Shown piece by piece: positions 45,698 to 54,499 of a stretch of 64,000 nucleotides of DNA (its first letter is position 1; every line of letters begins with the position of its first letter). The translations under genes and the position numbers were made by a program. The DNA is from Dehalococcoidia bacterium (GTDB lineage: Bacteria; Chloroflexota; Dehalococcoidia; SpSt-223), in assembly GCA_025054935.1 (NCBI GenBank), contig JANWZD010000015.1, forward strand, positions 31,880 through 95,879, in the 5' to 3' direction. The notes under the pieces are model-generated. The model saw only the letters and a list, made by a program, of their open reading frames with translations. It was not told the origin of the DNA and made no database searches.

Positions 45698-46870
45698 ATG
45701 AACTTCACCTTTACCCCGGAACAGCAGGCGCTCCGGCAGGAAGTCAACGCGTGGTTCGCCGAGGTGATGACCCCGGACTACGAGCTTGAGCTCGAAGTGC
45801 GGCATGACGAGAAGGGGGTGCTGAAGGCGTTTTCCAAGCGGCTCGCCGAGAAAGGCTGGCTGACCCACGCCTGGCCCAAAGAGTACGGCGGCGGCGGCCG
45901 AAGCCATGTCGAACAGGCGATCATCAACGAAGCGATAGGCTACTGGCACGCGCCGACCTTGGCCCATATCGTCGGCGTCGACCTCGTCGGGCCGACGCTG
46001 ATGGTGCACGGCACCGAGGAGCAGAAGCAGAAATATCTCCCCGGCATCGCTCGGATGGAGCACGTCTACGCCCAAGGGTTCACGGAGCCTGACGCCGGCT
46101 CGGATATCGCTTCCCTCAAAACGCGTGCGGTCGAGGACGGCGACAACTACATCGTCAATGGTCACAAGATCTGGATCGGCAACGCGCACATCGCCGATTG
46201 GATCTACCTCGCGGCGCGCACCGACCCCACCCTCGAGCGTCATCGCGGTATCAGCCTCTTCATTGTACCGCTCGAGACGCCGGGTATCGAGGTGCGTCCG
46301 ATCCCGACGCTCGACGGCCATTTCGTCAATGCAGTCTTTTTCGATGATGTTGTTGTGCCGAAGGACGCGATGGTCGGAGAGAAGAACCGCGGATGGTACG
46401 CGATGGTGACAACACTCGACTTTGAGCGTTCGGGTATCGGCGGGGCGTCCGGCGCGAAGCGGACCCTCGAAGATCTGATCGCCTATGCCCGTCATCATCG
46501 CCGAGGCGGACGGCCGATCCTGCAGGACCCGCTCATCCGTCACCGGTTTGCCGAGTATGCCACCGAGATTGAAGCCTGGCGGCTGCTCTGCTGGCGCGTC
46601 GTCGCGCTCCAAGCTAGCGGGGTGGTGCCGACCGCCGAGGGCACGATGACCGGCATCATCGGCAAGACGTTGCTGCCGAAGCTGGGGGCGCTTGTCATCG
46701 ATGTAATGGGCAGATACTCCAGCCTCCCCCACGAAGAGACGCGCTGGGCGGCGATGCGCGGCCGATTGCATCGGGTCGTGGTCCGCAGCGTGCTGACCCA
46801 TCCCGGCGGCACGCCCGAGATCCTGAAAAACGTTCTGGCGACGCGCGGGCTGGGGCTCCCGCGCTCGTGA
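45698..46870 (+). CDS. Acyl-CoA dehydrogenase family protein
   Basis: 390 residues, ATG 45698 with GGAGG 4 nt upstream. It has the ACAD order: an N-terminal helical domain (FTPEQQALRQEVNAWFAEV, WPKEYGGGGRSHVEQAII), the beta domain with the FAD-contacting YAQGFTEPDAGSDIASLKTR and YIVNGHKIWIGNAHIADWIY, and C-terminal helices from about 230. It would remove hydrogens at C2-C3 of an acyl-CoA and pass electrons to ETF. Substrate unknown. The C-terminal signature usually holding the catalytic glutamate is not obvious to me. The next gene is a second, shorter ACAD 9 nt on, suggesting a heteromeric enzyme as seen in steroid side-chain degradation. Confidence 0.92.
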   Translation: MNFTFTPEQQALRQEVNAWFAEVMTPDYELELEVRHDEKGVLKAFSKRLAEKGWLTHAWPKEYGGGGRSHVEQAIINEAIGYWHAPTLAHIVGVDLVGPTLMVHGTEEQKQKYLPGIARMEHVYAQGFTEPDAGSDIASLKTRAVEDGDNYIVNGHKIWIGNAHIADWIYLAARTDPTLERHRGISLFIVPLETPGIEVRPIPTLDGHFVNAVFFDDVVVPKDAMVGEKNRGWYAMVTTLDFERSGIGGASGAKRTLEDLIAYARHHRRGGRPILQDPLIRHRFAEYATEIEAWRLLCWRVVALQASGVVPTAEGTMTGIIGKTLLPKLGALVIDVMGRYSSLPHEETRWAAMRGRLHRVVVRSVLTHPGGTPEILKNVLATRGLGLPRS

Positions 46871-46879
46871 GAGGGCAGC

Positions 46880-48016
46880 ATGGACGTCACCCTGACCCCT
46901 GACCAAGAGGCGATCCAGCGTCGCGCCCGCGAGTTCCTGCAGCGGGAATGCCCGCCGGCAGTCGTGCGCCACGCGCTCGACGACCCGCGCAGCGCTCGCG
47001 GCGATCTCTGGCGCCAGATGGCCGCGCTCGGCTGGCTTGGCTTCACCTTCCCCCCAGAGTATGGCGGCGCGAACGGCAGCCTCGTGGACCTCGCCCTCCT
47101 GTTTGAGGAGATCGGCCGCGCCCTCGCACCCGGGCCGATCCTCAGTTCCTCGGTGCTCGGCGGCCAAGCGCTCCTCGCCGCCGGGCGGCCCGACCAAAAA
47201 GCGGCGATCTTGCCGCGGGTGGCTGCGGGAGAGGTGGTGCTGACGGTCGCACAGCTCGAAGCAGAGCAGGACCGCACTCCCGCCGGGATCCAGACGACCG
47301 CCCAGCGCGATGGCGACCGCTGGCTGCTGAACGGGCTGAAGCTGTTTGTTCCGGATGCCCCTCTTGCCGACCTGCTGATCGTGGCGGCTCGCGTCAGCGG
47401 CGACGAGGAAGGGATCGGGCTCTTTCTCGTCGAGGCCGGCGCTCCCGGGCTGACGGTCCGGCCGATGACTACCTTCTCGCGCGACTGGCCGGGCGAGGTG
47501 GCGCTGGACGCTGTCCGGGTCCCGGCAAGCGCCCTCGTGGGTGACGTCGAGCAGGGGTGGAGTGCACTGAAGCGCGCGAACGACGTGGCGACAGTGATGC
47601 TGTGCGCGGAAATGGTGGGGGGAATGCAGGCAGTGCTCGAGATGAGCGTCGAGTATGCCAAGAAGCGGGTCCAGTTTGGGCGGCCGATTGGGGCCTTCCA
47701 AGCGATCCAGCACAAGGCGGTGGCGATGGCGATCGAGACTGCCGGAGCCCGCTTCCTCACCTACCGCGCCGCCTGGCTGCTTCAGCACGGCCGTGCGGCC
47801 GACACCGATGTGGCGATGGCGAAGGCGAAATGCAACCGCGCCTATCGCCTGGTCACGGTCGAGGGCCACGAAACGCACGGCGGGATCGGCTGGTCGGTCG
47901 AATATGACCTGCAGCTCTATCTGCGTCGGCGCTTCGTTGACGAACTGCTGCTCGGCACGACCGACGATCACCTCGAGACAATCGCGGCAGCGATCGAAGC
48001 GGGCAGCCTGCCGTAA
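46880..48016 (+). CDS. Acyl-CoA dehydrogenase family protein (second subunit or paralogue)
   Basis: 378 residues, ATG 46880 with GAGAGGG upstream. N-terminal helices: TPDQEAIQRRAREFLQRE, FTFPPEYGGANGSLVDLALL. The beta domain is less typical (TVAQLEAEQDRTPAGIQTTA instead of the usual T-E-P-x-x-G-S-D), which suggests a weakened FAD-binding or an altered partner role. The C-terminal domain keeps VEYAKKRVQFGRPIGAFQAI and THGGIGWSVEYDLQLYLRR. In alpha2beta2 ACADs one subunit carries the catalytic base and the other completes the FAD site. The adjacency and the differing motifs of this pair fit that model, but it is inference. Confidence 0.9.
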   Translation: MDVTLTPDQEAIQRRAREFLQRECPPAVVRHALDDPRSARGDLWRQMAALGWLGFTFPPEYGGANGSLVDLALLFEEIGRALAPGPILSSSVLGGQALLAAGRPDQKAAILPRVAAGEVVLTVAQLEAEQDRTPAGIQTTAQRDGDRWLLNGLKLFVPDAPLADLLIVAARVSGDEEGIGLFLVEAGAPGLTVRPMTTFSRDWPGEVALDAVRVPASALVGDVEQGWSALKRANDVATVMLCAEMVGGMQAVLEMSVEYAKKRVQFGRPIGAFQAIQHKAVAMAIETAGARFLTYRAAWLLQHGRAADTDVAMAKAKCNRAYRLVTVEGHETHGGIGWSVEYDLQLYLRRRFVDELLLGTTDDHLETIAAAIEAGSLP

Positions 48017-48335
48017 GCGTCAGCGCGGCGAGGCTGCTTCCTCGCTGTTCTGCTCCGTCCGAAGAGCAGGCAGCGCCGAGATGGGACATGGTCCGCTCCG
48101 ACGGCAGCTGTCCTCTCCCGCTGCGACCGGGCAGGGCGCGCCGGCATCCGTGCGGCCGGTAGAGGGAGCGCTGCTTCGTCCTCCCGCAGCGGCGCTCGCG
48201 AACCTGAGGGCGGCGGCGCGAGGAAAAGCAGTTGCGCGCGAAAGTCTTATGCTCTACTATAGGTTTAGATTTTGCCGATACATCGGCAAGAGACGCGCAA
48301 CCGTACAGAGAGTGAGGCTGCCGCGGAGGATCGGG
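48017..48335. other. Regulatory spacer before the ECF-like sigma factor
   Basis: No gene is supported. The first 200 bases are GC-rich; the stretch 48240-48300 is AT-rich and holds the promoter and palindrome listed separately. Confidence 0.45.
48232..48289 (+). promoter_or_regulatory. Promoter and palindromic operator candidate of the ECF-like sigma factor
   Basis: TTGCGC (48232-48237) and TACTAT (48255-48260) are 17 nt apart; both match only partly. Downstream, at about +5 to +22, lies the perfect palindrome TTGCCGAT-AC-ATCGGCAA (48272-48289, 8-nt arms). A repressor bound there would block elongation or initiation. I do not recognise the operator family. Confidence 0.5.
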
Positions 48336-48875
48336 ATGCTCACCCCGGAAGAGTGCTATCGGATTAGTCGGGCGGTCTATGCGAAAAGCTTCGCCACGGT
48401 CGCTCCCTTGTATGGCGACGACCTCGTTCAGGAGGGCGCGATCGGCATCTGGCGCGGGCAGGCGGCGTATCGTGCCGATCTTGCGAGCGAACGCACCTTT
48501 GCCTCGCGCTTGGCCCGCAACGCCATGGTCGATGCCCTGCGCCGCCTCCTGCGTCCGCGGTCGCACGAAACGTACGTTACCGACTTGACCCTGCTTGATG
48601 AGCCGTTTGAGGACGATCTCAGCGAGCCCGAGGCCTCCGAAACGTGGCGCACGATTGAGGATGGGGCGGGCGAGGAGCGACGCAGCCGCTGGCGCACCAT
48701 CGTCGCCGGCCGCCTGAGCGGGCTGGCAGACAGCGAGATCGCCCGCCGTCTCGGCATCTCGAAAGCGTCTCTCTCGCGTGAGGCGCAGCGGCTTGCTGCC
48801 CACGCCTCGCTCGCCCTCGGCCTCACCCCTCTGCAGCCCCAGCCTCAGCCGGTCGCGGAGCCGCCGGCCCGCTAG
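48336..48875 (+). CDS. ECF-like sigma-70-family factor
   Basis: 179 residues from ATG 48336, with GGAGGA 7 nt upstream; a GTG eight codons earlier precedes that site. Region 2 is readable: ATVAPLYGDDLVQEGAIGIW, RTFASRLARNAMVDALRRLL, matching the DLxQExxLxxW core and the following helix. After an acidic linker (LDEPFEDDLSEPEASE) comes a region 4-like helix-turn-helix, GLADSEIARRLGISKASLSR. The tail is a Pro/Gln-rich stretch. A short sigma factor or a related DNA-binding regulator is likely. No anti-sigma gene lies next to it. The palindrome in its leader points to regulation by another protein. Confidence 0.78.
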   Translation: MLTPEECYRISRAVYAKSFATVAPLYGDDLVQEGAIGIWRGQAAYRADLASERTFASRLARNAMVDALRRLLRPRSHETYVTDLTLLDEPFEDDLSEPEASETWRTIEDGAGEERRSRWRTIVAGRLSGLADSEIARRLGISKASLSREAQRLAAHASLALGLTPLQPQPQPVAEPPAR

Positions 48876-48902
48876 CGCGCTCCTGCGCCTGCGCCCGCCC
48901 TG

Positions 48903-48908
48903 TATACT
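48903..48908 (+). promoter_or_regulatory. -10 element giving a leaderless gltX transcript
   Basis: TATACT after CTG, only 9 nt before the ATG at 48918. Transcription should begin within two or three bases of the start codon, leaving no room for a ribosome-binding site, and none is seen. Confidence 0.5.
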
Positions 48909-48917
48909 CTTGCCGCT

Positions 48918-50402
48918 ATGACGGTGAGAGTGCGTTTTGCCCCCAGCCCAACCGGCTATCTTCACATCGGCACCGCGCGGACGGTGCTGTTCAACTGGCT
49001 CTTTGCCCGCCATTGCGGCGGCGCGTTTGTCCTTCGGATTGAGGACACCGATAAAGAGCGCGAAGTGCCCGGCGCGGTGGACAACATCCTCGAGTCGCTC
49101 GCTTGGCTTGGGCTCGACCCGGACGAAGGGCCGGGCGTCGGCGGGCCCTACGGACCGTATGTCCAGTCGGAGCGGCTCGACCGCTATCACGAAGTCGCTC
49201 AGGCGCTCGTCGAGGCTGGCAAGGCCTATCCCTGCTTCTGCTCGACCGAAGAGCTTGCGGCAATGCGAGAGCGCCAGCGGGCCGAAGGCCGTCCCCCCGG
49301 CTACGATCGCCGCTGCCGTGCCCTCACGTCGGAAGAACGCGCTGCGCGCGCGGCGGCGCTCGGCGGGCGGCGTCCCGTGATCCGCTTTGCGATGCCGCTC
49401 GAGGGGAAGACCACTTGGCACGACGTGCTGCGCGGCGAGATCACCGTCGACAACAGCACGCTCGACGACTTCGTGATGATCAAGTCGGACGGCTATCCCA
49501 CCTACAACTTCGCCCACGTGGTGGACGACCACGACATGGCGATCACGCACGTGATGCGCGCGGAAGAGTTTGTGCCGAGCACGCCGAAGTTTGTCCAGCT
49601 CTATTGGGCACTCGGCTGGGACCTCCCGGTCTACGTGCACCTGCCCGATGTGCTCGGGCATGACAAGAAGAAGCTGTCAAAGCGGCATGGCGCAACGGCG
49701 ATCCTTGAGTATCGCGATGCCGGCTACTTGCCGGAGGCGATGGTCAACTACCTGGCGCTCCTCGGCTGGGCGTACGACGACCGCACCGAGATCATGGATC
49801 GCGCCTTTCTGATCGAGCATTTCACGCTTGACAAGCTGAGCAAGCACGGGGCGGTGTTCAACCGCGAAAAGCTCGACTGGTTCAATGGGGTCTATATCCG
49901 CGCGCTTAGTGTCGACGACCTGACCGACCGGCTGATCCCCTTCCTCGAGCGGGACTTGCCTCCAGATGTCCCCCGGCCGCTCGACCGCGCCCGCGTACGC
50001 CAGTTCGTTCCTCTCATTCAGGAGCGGCTGGTGACGCTCGGCGATGCCCCGGCGCTGCTCGATTTCGCCTTCGTCGAGCGTCCCGCTGTCGACCCGGCGC
50101 TCTATGCGCTTGCTGCCAAGGGGGTCGAGCGTGACCTGCTCTGCGCGGGCCTTCTTGCGGCGGCGGAGCGGCTTGCCGCGCTGCCTGACTTCGCGCCTGA
50201 GCCGATCGAAACCGAACTGCGAGCGCTTGCCGCTGCGCTTGGGCTGAAGGTCGGCCAGCTGTTCGGGGCCATCCGGGTTGCGGTGACGGGGAAGAAAGAC
50301 TCCCCCCCGCTCCACCAGACCGTCGCCGCACTCGGACGTGAGGTCACGCTCGAACGGCTGCGTGCCGCTGCTGATCAGCTCCAGCGCGAGGCGGTCGCCT
50401 AG
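48918..50402 (+). CDS. gltX: Glutamate--tRNA ligase
   Basis: 494 residues, ATG 48918. The class I HIGH motif lies in RFAPSPTGYLHIGTARTVLF at 5-24, and the KMSKS equivalent is KKKLSKRHGATAILEYRDAG. Between them is the glutamate/tRNA acceptor domain with FVLRIEDTDKEREV, VYVHLPDVLGHDKK and the nearby histidine-rich loop TYNFAHVVDDHDMAITHVMR. The C-terminal anticodon-binding region is alpha-helical. It charges tRNA-Glu; whether it also charges tRNA-Gln cannot be decided, and no gatCAB genes are in the window. No ribosome-binding site precedes the ATG. Confidence 0.97.
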   Translation: MTVRVRFAPSPTGYLHIGTARTVLFNWLFARHCGGAFVLRIEDTDKEREVPGAVDNILESLAWLGLDPDEGPGVGGPYGPYVQSERLDRYHEVAQALVEAGKAYPCFCSTEELAAMRERQRAEGRPPGYDRRCRALTSEERAARAAALGGRRPVIRFAMPLEGKTTWHDVLRGEITVDNSTLDDFVMIKSDGYPTYNFAHVVDDHDMAITHVMRAEEFVPSTPKFVQLYWALGWDLPVYVHLPDVLGHDKKKLSKRHGATAILEYRDAGYLPEAMVNYLALLGWAYDDRTEIMDRAFLIEHFTLDKLSKHGAVFNREKLDWFNGVYIRALSVDDLTDRLIPFLERDLPPDVPRPLDRARVRQFVPLIQERLVTLGDAPALLDFAFVERPAVDPALYALAAKGVERDLLCAGLLAAAERLAALPDFAPEPIETELRALAAALGLKVGQLFGAIRVAVTGKKDSPPLHQTVAALGREVTLERLRAAADQLQREAVA

Positions 50403-50444
50403 AGCGTCGCCGTGTCGCTGACACTCGCCACAGAGGACAATGCG

Positions 50445-51425
50445 ATGGAAGTAGCGCCCGGCGTCCATCAAATTCGCTTCAACGCGCCGAACAATCCCAA
50501 GTTCTGGGTGTTTGCCTATTTGGTCGTTGGGGCGGGAGAGTGCGGCCTGGTCGATGCCGGCTGGGCGACCCCAGGCGCTTTCGACGAACTGAGACAGCAG
50601 GTCGAGCAGGCGGGCGCGTCGCTCGATCGGATCTCGACCGTCGTCATCACGCACCTGCACCCTGACCATTTCGGCCTTGCCGGCCAAGTGAAGCGCCAAA
50701 CCGATGCCCGGATCGTGTTCCACGAACTTGAAAAGCCGTTCGTTGAGACGCGCTATCGCTCCTACAGCAAGCTGCTCGACTCGCTTGCCGACTGGCTCCT
50801 CTCGTACGGCGTGCCGGAAGAGGAGATGCCCGAACTGCAGACGGCAAGCATCCCGGCGCGGCGCTTCGTCAGCGAGGTCGATCCTGACGAAGTGGTCTTT
50901 GGCGGCGAGATCGTGAAGCTGGGCGGGCAAGACTGGGAAGTGATCCACACCCCGGGCCACACGCGCGGCCACATCGTTCTCTACAACCGGTCGACGAAGA
51001 CCCTCATCTCCGGCGATCACATCCTGCCGGGCATCACGCCGAACGTCAGCCTCCATCCAGAGTCAAGTGAGAACCCGCTCGGCGACTATATCGCCTCGCT
51101 CCGCAAGCTCCAAGACTTGCCGGTGACGACAGTGCTGCCGGCGCACGAACACGCCTTTTCCGGCCTCGCGCGGCGCATCCGCGAGATCGAGGCGCATCAT
51201 GAGGAGCGGCTGAGCCAGATGCTGGCGACGCTCACCGACCAGCCGAAGACCGGCTACGCGGTTGCCGCCGCCGTGCGTTGGAATGTCGGCGACTTCGCGA
51301 CCTTCGACGCCCATACTCGCCGCGCCGCGATGATGGAGACGCTCGCGCATCTCGAATATCTGCGCCGTCAAGGCTTGGTCGAGAAGATCTTGATCGACGG
51401 CGTGTTCCACTACCGGAAGCGGTAG
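50445..51425 (+). CDS. Metallo-beta-lactamase-fold hydrolase
   Basis: 326 residues from ATG 50445, with GAGGA 7 nt upstream; a GTG at 50412 is an alternative. The metal site is complete: VVITHLHPDHFGLAG (HxHxDH), HTPGHTRGHIVLY (third histidine), ISGDHILPGITPNVSL (bridging aspartate) and LPAHEHAF (last histidine). The C-terminal 90 residues form a helical domain with a winged-helix-like end (HLEYLRRQGLVEKILIDGVF). This layout is like the MBL proteins of the LACTB2 or YqgX-like groups. Substrate unknown. It lies 43 nt after gltX and may be co-transcribed. Confidence 0.92.
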   Translation: MEVAPGVHQIRFNAPNNPKFWVFAYLVVGAGECGLVDAGWATPGAFDELRQQVEQAGASLDRISTVVITHLHPDHFGLAGQVKRQTDARIVFHELEKPFVETRYRSYSKLLDSLADWLLSYGVPEEEMPELQTASIPARRFVSEVDPDEVVFGGEIVKLGGQDWEVIHTPGHTRGHIVLYNRSTKTLISGDHILPGITPNVSLHPESSENPLGDYIASLRKLQDLPVTTVLPAHEHAFSGLARRIREIEAHHEERLSQMLATLTDQPKTGYAVAAAVRWNVGDFATFDAHTRRAAMMETLAHLEYLRRQGLVEKILIDGVFHYRKR

Positions 51426-51581
51426 GGCGCGGTCTCGCCGCTGCTTCTCCCCGGGGGGAGCGGGCGCTCGTCCCCCGTCGACAGCAAGAACAGAAGGGCT
51501 TCTGGCGCTGAAGGCAGCTCGTCGCAGCAGGCGGCCTCGCGTTGCCTCATGCGCTGGGCAAGCGTCGTGGCGCGCCTGCTG

Positions 51582-52928
51582 CTAGCGCCCGGCAATCGGA
51601 ATGTAGACGCGGGGTGCGTTGAGTGCCGGCGCGGCAGGAGAGGGGGCTGCGGTCGCAGGAGGAGAATTGGGAGAGTCGGTGCCGCGAGCGAAGCCGAGCG
51701 GGGCATAGGGAGGCATGCCGGGGAAGACGTCGGTGAGGCGCGGGTTCTTCAGCCGGCGCACCACGATTTCGCCTAACACGTGCCGATAATCTGTCGTGAT
51801 GGCGAGGTCTTGCTGCTCGAAGAGCGCCTCCCGTTCGAGGCCGGGCCAACGGCCGTAGATCCCGCCGATGATGCCGCCGCCAAGGACAAGCATGACGTTG
51901 CCGTGCCCGTGGTCGGTGCCTCTGCTTTGATTTTCGCGCAGCTGCCGGCCGAACTCGCTCATCACAACGACAGTCAGCCGCTCTGACCAGTCGGCGAGGT
52001 CGGTGAGGAACGCGCTCAGCCCGCCGGCGAGCGCTCCGACTAGGGCGGCGAACAGGCCTTCGCCGTCTCCTCCCTGCTCTTCGTGCGTATCCCAGCCGCC
52101 AAAGTCGACGCAGGCGACGCGCAGTCCAAGGTCCAGCTTGATCGCTTGGGCGACCACTTGCAGCGACTGGCCGAAGGCGCCGCTCGGGTAGCGCGCCCCG
52201 TTCGCGGGGGTGTAGCGGTCCGGCAGGCGCGCGACTACCCGGTCGACTACGTCGAGGGCCTGAATGCCCGCACGCTGGATCCAGTGATCGCCGCCATACA
52301 GCTCGCGGACGGCGATCCGCTGAAAATCGATCTGGTCCCAGCGGCCTGTGTAGTCGAGCGCCTGAAAGCTCGGCACGGCTGCGGTCTCGTGAAGGCCGAG
52401 CACCGCGTCGGGAAGGGTGGCGCTGGTGGTCAGCGCGGTGAGGGGTGGGGCCCCGCCGTTCGAGGCGGTCGTGCCGGCCGTGGTGAGATGCCGCGTGATC
52501 CAGCCGGTGGCGAGCGATTTGTGGCCGGGGGTGCCGCGCTCCATCATCGCCATGGCGTCGAAATGCGAGCGGGTCGGGTTGGTCAGCCCGGTGGCAACGA
52601 TGATAGCGAGGTGCTTGGCGTTCCAAACGGTCAGCAGCGGTGCGGCAGCGGGGTGGAGACCGAAGAAGCCGTTCAGGTCAAGCGCGCCGCGCGTTCGGCC
52701 CGGCGGGGCAACGCGGAGGGTTGGCCGATTGACCGCGTAGTGCGGGTCGCCGTGCGGGACAACGAGGTTCAGCCCATCGATGCCGCCCCGCAGGAAGATC
52801 GACACAAGAATATCGCCCGCGTTGGCCGGCGCCGGCTCGGCGAAGGCAAGATGCGACACCCAGGCGCCGCTCAGGGCGGCGATCGCGCCGCTGCAGCCCG
52901 CGAGGAAGCGTCGTCGCGAGAGCGTCAT
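51582..52928 (-). CDS. DUF1501 protein, Tat-secreted (copy A)
   Basis: 448 residues. ATG 52928 overlaps the DUF1800 stop (ATGA). The N-terminus TLSRRRFLAGCSGAIAALSG is a twin-arginine signal. DUF1501 marks follow: ILVSIFLRGGIDGLNLVVPH, TGLTNPTRSHFDAMAMMERG, VDFGGWDTHEEQG, LTVVVMSEFGRQLRENQSRG followed by TDHGHGN, and RLTDVFPGMPPYAPLGFARG. DUF1501 proteins resemble sulfatase/phosphatase folds and occur almost always with DUF1800 partners; the role is unknown. The C-terminus is APRVYIPIAGR, like that of copy B and the LTD protein. Paralogue of the gene at 54651. Confidence 0.92.
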   Translation of the reverse strand: MTLSRRRFLAGCSGAIAALSGAWVSHLAFAEPAPANAGDILVSIFLRGGIDGLNLVVPHGDPHYAVNRPTLRVAPPGRTRGALDLNGFFGLHPAAAPLLTVWNAKHLAIIVATGLTNPTRSHFDAMAMMERGTPGHKSLATGWITRHLTTAGTTASNGGAPPLTALTTSATLPDAVLGLHETAAVPSFQALDYTGRWDQIDFQRIAVRELYGGDHWIQRAGIQALDVVDRVVARLPDRYTPANGARYPSGAFGQSLQVVAQAIKLDLGLRVACVDFGGWDTHEEQGGDGEGLFAALVGALAGGLSAFLTDLADWSERLTVVVMSEFGRQLRENQSRGTDHGHGNVMLVLGGGIIGGIYGRWPGLEREALFEQQDLAITTDYRHVLGEIVVRRLKNPRLTDVFPGMPPYAPLGFARGTDSPNSPPATAAPSPAAPALNAPRVYIPIAGR

Positions 52929-54499
52929 CGCAGCTGCGCCGCCGGAAGATGGAAGACGAGCGCCGCCAGCGAGTTGACGCGCGCCTCCACCGTTTCTGGA
53001 GAGAGCGGGACGTCGGGATGACGCCCGCGCGCGACGAACCTGACAAGCGGCCACCATTCCGCCTCGGGCGGGAGGTAGCCGAGCAGGCGCTCGACCCAAT
53101 AGCGCGCCACGTCGCGCGGCGTGGTGAGGCGCGCAGGGTGGCGCGCTGGCAACGTCGTTGTCGTGCCCGCGACGAAGTTTTCGGCGAGCGCGTTGAAAAC
53201 GCTCCACCGGGCTGTCAGCTGGGTGCTCCCCAGCCAAGCGGTTCGCTCGTCGGGATAGCCGTTCGGGGCGGGCCATTCCCAGAGGGGCTGCCCGACGCGC
53301 GAGATATACCAGCCAAATTCGCCAGTCCAGCGCCATTCGGCCTCGATGGCGCGGAGGAAGGCGACCATCGCCTCGAACGGCCGGCGAATCTTCTCGCCCC
53401 AGACGGTCGTCGCGTCGGGATGGGTGAGCAGCGCCCGGACGACATGGCGCAGCTGATCCGGCGCGATGAGGTGGTCGAGATAGGCGCGCGCGCCGGCGTC
53501 GACAAGGCTGGCGGAGGGGGTGTCGGCGATCAGCCGGCGCGCGAGCCGTGTCGCGATGTTGCGCGCGGTCGCGGGGTGGCGCGCGAGGAGATCGAGCACA
53601 TCGCGCCCGTCTTTCAGCGGCGGCTGGTTGGCGGGGAGCGTTGTGCCGAGGACTGTCTTCGCGCCGGTGTCGTGCCACGGCGCATAGTAGAAAAATTCGC
53701 CCGTATCGCCGAAGGCGGGGTCCCAACTCCGATTGCGCAGCGTCCAGCCGGTGAAGCAGCGGGCGACCTCCCGAACGTCGGCATCGGTGAAGACGTCCGG
53801 CGTGCTTGGGCCTCTTCCCGGACGGTAGGCGGCGGCGCCGAGGGTGTGCAGTTCGAGCAGCTCGCGGGCAAAGTTTTCGTTCGGCCCCGCCGCCTGGTTG
53901 CTCGCGTTATCCAAGTAGTAGAGCATGGCGGGGCTGGTGGCCATCTCCTCGAGAAAGGCGCGAAAGTTGCCGAAAACGTTGCGCCGGATCCGGCGGTCGT
54001 GGTCGGGCCAGAAGAGATAGATCGGGTAGGCGGCGCTGTAGACATTGAAGTGGTTGTGCCAGTAGTCGACGAGCAGCTCATACAACTGGCGGCGCGAGTA
54101 GATGGCGCGCAGCCAGGCGAGGGTGCGCGCTTCCTCCCGCGGTTTCCACGTGTCGGCGGGGTTAGGGAGCGTGCGGCGCGCCCATAACGCGGGGATCGAG
54201 AGGTGCTGATACTGTGGCGCCAGTTCCGCGATCCGCGCCTCGCAGGCAGAGTCATCGATCCGCTCGGGATAGAGCTGCTCCTCGATGTAGGCAGCGACCC
54301 CCATTGCCCGCACCCGCTCGACATCGCCGGGCCGGGGGCCAAACCCAGCGCGATGGAGGATGATTACCTCAGCGGGCGGGCGCGCCAAGACGCTTGGAGC
54401 GGCAAGCGCCGCCGGCTCGGCCTCGCCCGGCGGCAATGGGATGACCGCGGCGCGGCCAGCCATTCGAGCGGATGAAGCCCACTGTTGGCGTGACGCCAT
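52925..54499 (-). CDS. DUF1800 protein (copy A)
   Basis: 524 residues from ATG 54499, with AAGGGAG 5 nt upstream. Typical DUF1800 sequence: ILHRAGFGPRPGDVERVRAM, AYIEEQLYPERID, LLVDYWHNHFNVYSAAYPIY, RRIRRNVFGNFRAFLEEMAT, PNENFARELLELHTLG, DADVREVARCFTGWTLRNRS and ATARNIATRLARRLIAD. An Ala/Pro-rich lead without clear signal peptide precedes it. The family is all-helical and paired with DUF1501 in many bacteria. Function unknown. Its stop overlaps the DUF1501 start. Paralogue of the gene at 55985. Confidence 0.92.
   Translation of the reverse strand: MASRQQWASSARMAGRAAVIPLPPGEAEPAALAAPSVLARPPAEVIILHRAGFGPRPGDVERVRAMGVAAYIEEQLYPERIDDSACEARIAELAPQYQHLSIPALWARRTLPNPADTWKPREEARTLAWLRAIYSRRQLYELLVDYWHNHFNVYSAAYPIYLFWPDHDRRIRRNVFGNFRAFLEEMATSPAMLYYLDNASNQAAGPNENFARELLELHTLGAAAYRPGRGPSTPDVFTDADVREVARCFTGWTLRNRSWDPAFGDTGEFFYYAPWHDTGAKTVLGTTLPANQPPLKDGRDVLDLLARHPATARNIATRLARRLIADTPSASLVDAGARAYLDHLIAPDQLRHVVRALLTHPDATTVWGEKIRRPFEAMVAFLRAIEAEWRWTGEFGWYISRVGQPLWEWPAPNGYPDERTAWLGSTQLTARWSVFNALAENFVAGTTTTLPARHPARLTTPRDVARYWVERLLGYLPPEAEWWPLVRFVARGRHPDVPLSPETVEARVNSLAALVFHLPAAQLR

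Noticed and set aside
45515..47971. Long open frame on the minus strand (about 818 codons)
   Set aside because: It is exactly antisense to the two acyl-CoA dehydrogenase genes, whose motifs are clear. The frame is Arg/Asp/His-rich and shows no domain; it is a by-product of high GC.
47853..49661. Long minus-strand frame opposite the sigma factor and gltX
   Set aside because: Antisense to clear HIGH and sigma region 2 motifs; low-complexity Arg-rich composition.
51450..51480. G/C-rich possible hairpin between convergent genes as bidirectional terminator
   Set aside because: The best pairing needs a 2-base loop or a bulge, and there is no T run on either side.
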